Assembly: GCA_030671645.1 (NCBI GenBank) | Contig: DAOVHV010000053.1 | Span: 1-6,828 of the forward strand | DNA from: a bacterium | GTDB taxonomy: Bacteria; Bipolaricaulota; Bipolaricaulia; UBA7950; UBA9294 | Direction: 5' to 3' | Length of the DNA stretch: 6,828 nucleotides | In this document: piece after piece, positions 5,334 to 6,828 of the stretch | How positions within the stretch are numbered: position 1 is the first letter of the stretch | Layout: each line of letters starts with the position of its first letter | Program-made: the position numbers and the translations under genes | Notes under the pieces: model-generated | The model's database searches: none | The model's input: the letters and a program-made list of their open reading frames with translations, nothing else | Told to the model about the DNA's origin: nothing

Positions 5334-6350
5334 CTACGGATCTGTGCTCGGCGGCTTGTCGGACAGGAATCCGTCCGGCCACGGTCCTCCCGGGTACGCC
5401 GGGCAAAGCGCCCCACCCGCGTTCCCGCCGGGTTCGCCTGGTTCGGGAATCCAGTTGTCTCGGCCGTGTACGCTGCCGACGTAGTCCGGCTCACCCGGAT
5501 AGCACATATCGCTTAACGGGGCAATGCCGAAGTGCGTGTTGTTCTCGATACGACAGGACTCCACGGTCACGTCTGCGGCGGAGATCATCTTGACGCCACT
5601 CCATCCGTTGCCGGAAATCACACAGTCAGTTATTGCAGCCTGAGCATAGTCGGCAACTGCCACCCCATCCCCTGTATTATGCTCGATCACGCAGCCCCGA
5701 ATCGTGACCACGGCGGTGGCCGCGGCGGCGATTCCAGCACTCCCATTCTCGCGAAGTTGCGAATCGACGATCGTTCCCTCGGATGCGCCGGCGACGTAGA
5801 TCCCCTCCCAATCATTGTTAGTCACAATGCAGTTCGAGACCAGGAGTTTCGCGGAGCCGATTGCCGCGATCCCCGTGCGGTTTCCTGAGATCGTGCACGA
5901 AAGAATCCGGACGTCTACACGACCGACGATCAGAACGCCATACGGACAGATCTCTCGGTTGTCTCTTAAGGAGAACTCGGCACAGGCTTCGCCTTGCGCA
6001 TCGAGGATCTGTAGGTTCTCTAGAACCACCACGGGAAGCTCACCTTCGTTCGACACCTCGATCAAGACAACCGGGTACCCGTCGTCGACGCCGCGAAGGA
6101 TGGCTTGCCCTTCCGGTGTGCCCCGAAGAGTAAGAGGCTTGGCGATCACAACATTCTCGGTCCACGTACCAGCTGAGAGGCATAGGATCGCCCCGGCGTC
6201 AGCTCGATCGATTGCCGTCTGAAGCGAATCCCCCGCCCGAACCGAGATCACACAGTTGCTCTCCTCATCCCGACCGCAACCGAACATCGCCAGACATAGC
6301 ACCATCAGAGATGTCCAGACCAGCGGGGACCAAGCCGTTGCCTTTCGCAT
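5334..6350 (-). CDS. right-handed parallel beta-helix (PbH1 repeat) lipoprotein
   Basis: The 338-residue product starts with a lipoprotein signal: MRK, a hydrophobic stretch to residue 24, and a lipobox-like MFGC with C25 as the likely lipidated residue (Met at -3 is unusual). Residues 33-76 (VISVRAGDSLQTAIDRADAG through KPLTLRG) form the N-terminal cap and first coils typical of pectate-lyase-like beta-helices. At least six regular coils follow over about 148-278, each 22-23 residues with a C-x-I-x-x-N-x-x-x-G-I/V pattern. C152, C174, C220, C243 and C266 are in register, with S197 in the sixth coil. The C-terminal tail (from about 283) is rich in Pro and Gly with C283 and C316. The protein is surface- or envelope-anchored; no catalytic residues are evident and its ligand is unknown. 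AGGAGGAG before the ATG at 6350 rejects the longer frame from 6437. The gene is convergent with the flavin cluster and seems unrelated to it. Confidence 0.85.
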   Translation of the reverse strand: MRKATAWSPLVWTSLMVLCLAMFGCGRDEESNCVISVRAGDSLQTAIDRADAGAILCLSAGTWTENVVIAKPLTLRGTPEGQAILRGVDDGYPVVLIEVSNEGELPVVVLENLQILDAQGEACAEFSLRDNREICPYGVLIVGRVDVRILSCTISGNRTGIAAIGSAKLLVSNCIVTNNDWEGIYVAGASEGTIVDSQLRENGSAGIAAAATAVVTIRGCVIEHNTGDGVAVADYAQAAITDCVISGNGWSGVKMISAADVTVESCRIENNTHFGIAPLSDMCYPGEPDYVGSVHGRDNWIPEPGEPGGNAGGALCPAYPGGPWPDGFLSDKPPSTDP

Positions 6351-6433
6351 CAACTCCTCCTCTCCAGCGAACGCATTCCAGCAGATCGCCCATCTTACGC
6401 GACGACGCATGTCGACGCGCGACTTCCCATCGT

Positions 6434-6828
6434 TCACAACAACCCCGGCGAATGGAACACGTAATTGCGCACGGGACGCAGCGCCTTGGTGCTCAGAAGC
6501 ACAAAGGGCAAGGTGATGTGCATCCCAGTTTGCAGAATCAGATCGAGTGTCTTGCCACTGTCGGACGAGGCGAACGTCGAAACACGGCCGACCGATTGTT
6601 TGTTCGCCTCAGTCACCCCGGCGGAAAACAGCTCGCGAAACTCCGACTCCGATCTTGCTGCAGCCGGACCGACTCGTCCGTCATCCCAAACATAAACATA
6701 CCCCTCGACTTCATCCCCGCGACGCAGCAGCAGGCATCGAGCGGTGGAACACGAAAGAAAGAAGCGATGGTGCCAGGGTCGATCCAGAGATAGGGATTGG
6801 CGGTCCACGGAACGGAGAACCGATGCCA
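6434..6828 (-). CDS. probable GNAT-family acetyltransferase, C-terminal part (5' end beyond window)
   Basis: The frame is open from the right edge to a TGA at 6434, giving about 131 residues. A GTG at 6808 is a possible start, but the frame continues through the edge (ASVLRS precedes it), and the protein reads like the second half of a longer one. GYVYVWDDGRVGPAA followed by a helix-rich stretch, a strand (VSTFAS), then LQTGMHITLPFVLLSTKAL and the close NYVFHSPGLL resemble the C-terminal domain of two-lobed GNAT acetyltransferases, where Gly-x-x-x-x-x-x-x-Gly-x-x-Gly-Pro and a final Y-x-x-x-S/P-P-x-L-L recur. The acetyl-CoA loop of the first lobe is outside the window. The 83-base gap to the lipoprotein start makes co-transcription possible. 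This is a pattern-based call without an alignment. Confidence 0.5.
   Translation of the reverse strand, partial: ASVLRSVDRQSLSLDRPWHHRFFLSCSTARCLLLRRGDEVEGYVYVWDDGRVGPAAARSESEFRELFSAGVTEANKQSVGRVSTFASSDSGKTLDLILQTGMHITLPFVLLSTKALRPVRNYVFHSPGLL

Noticed and set aside
6351..6437. 29-residue N-terminal extension of the beta-helix protein
   Set aside because: It would bury the lipoprotein signal. AGGAGGAG stands directly before the ATG at 6350.
6212..6793. 193-codon plus-strand frame at the right end
   Set aside because: It is Arg/Ser/Pro-rich, antisense to the lipoprotein start and the GNAT-like gene, and crosses their intergenic gap. It has no motif or ribosome binding site.
1..6828. tRNA, rRNA, CRISPR array, transposase, riboswitch
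   Set aside because: No cloverleaf, spaced repeats, terminal inverted repeats with a transposase, or known aptamer sequence was seen on either strand when read by eye.

Overview
The window looks like bacterial chromosome of moderately high GC (55-60 % by eye, not computed). It holds seven protein genes and no RNA gene, CRISPR array or recognisable insertion sequence. The iron-sulfur-flavoprotein-type reductase and the 2,4-dienoyl-CoA-reductase-type Old Yellow Enzyme hint at an anaerobe or facultative anaerobe. The beta-helix lipoprotein with a lipobox shows a bacterium with a lipoprotein export route. Its style reminds me of Bipolaricaulota/Acetothermia-type proteins, but that is recollection and is not proven here.

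Layout. The left half (1-3655) is a minus-strand operon transcribed leftwards: an Old Yellow Enzyme (OYE) family flavin oxidoreductase (3655-2552), a full-length UxaA-type altronate/galactarate dehydratase (2555-1026) whose start overlaps the OYE stop in an ATGA, and, after a 116-base gap, a D-threonine aldolase/D-serine dehydratase-like PLP enzyme (909 to beyond the left edge). A 364-base divergent control region (3656-4019) carries a good promoter for the leftward operon, a weaker one for the rightward operon, several dyads and a 10-base direct repeat. Rightwards lie an iron-sulfur-flavoprotein-like NAD(P)H/FMN reductase (4020-4598) and a flavin-reductase split-barrel protein (4653-5177).

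The cluster ends in a convergent junction (5178-5333) with an 11-bp GC-rich hairpin and a 24-codon reading frame that resembles the start of an EamA-type transporter. Beyond it, on the minus strand, are a right-handed beta-helix lipoprotein (6350-5334) and the 3' part of a probable GNAT acetyltransferase (6434 to beyond the right edge). These two look unrelated to the cluster.

How the genes may work together. Three flavin-linked redox proteins (OYE ene-reductase, Isf-like reductase, flavin reductase-like protein) surround a metal-dependent hydroxyacid dehydratase and a PLP enzyme for beta-hydroxy-D-amino acids. This suggests a catabolic route in which a hydroxy acid or hydroxy-amino acid is dehydrated or cleaved, an activated C=C is reduced, and flavin reductases supply electrons. 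The substrate cannot be read from the sequence. The combination is not a pathway I can name, and it is the main point of interest here. No regulator or transporter gene lies inside the window.
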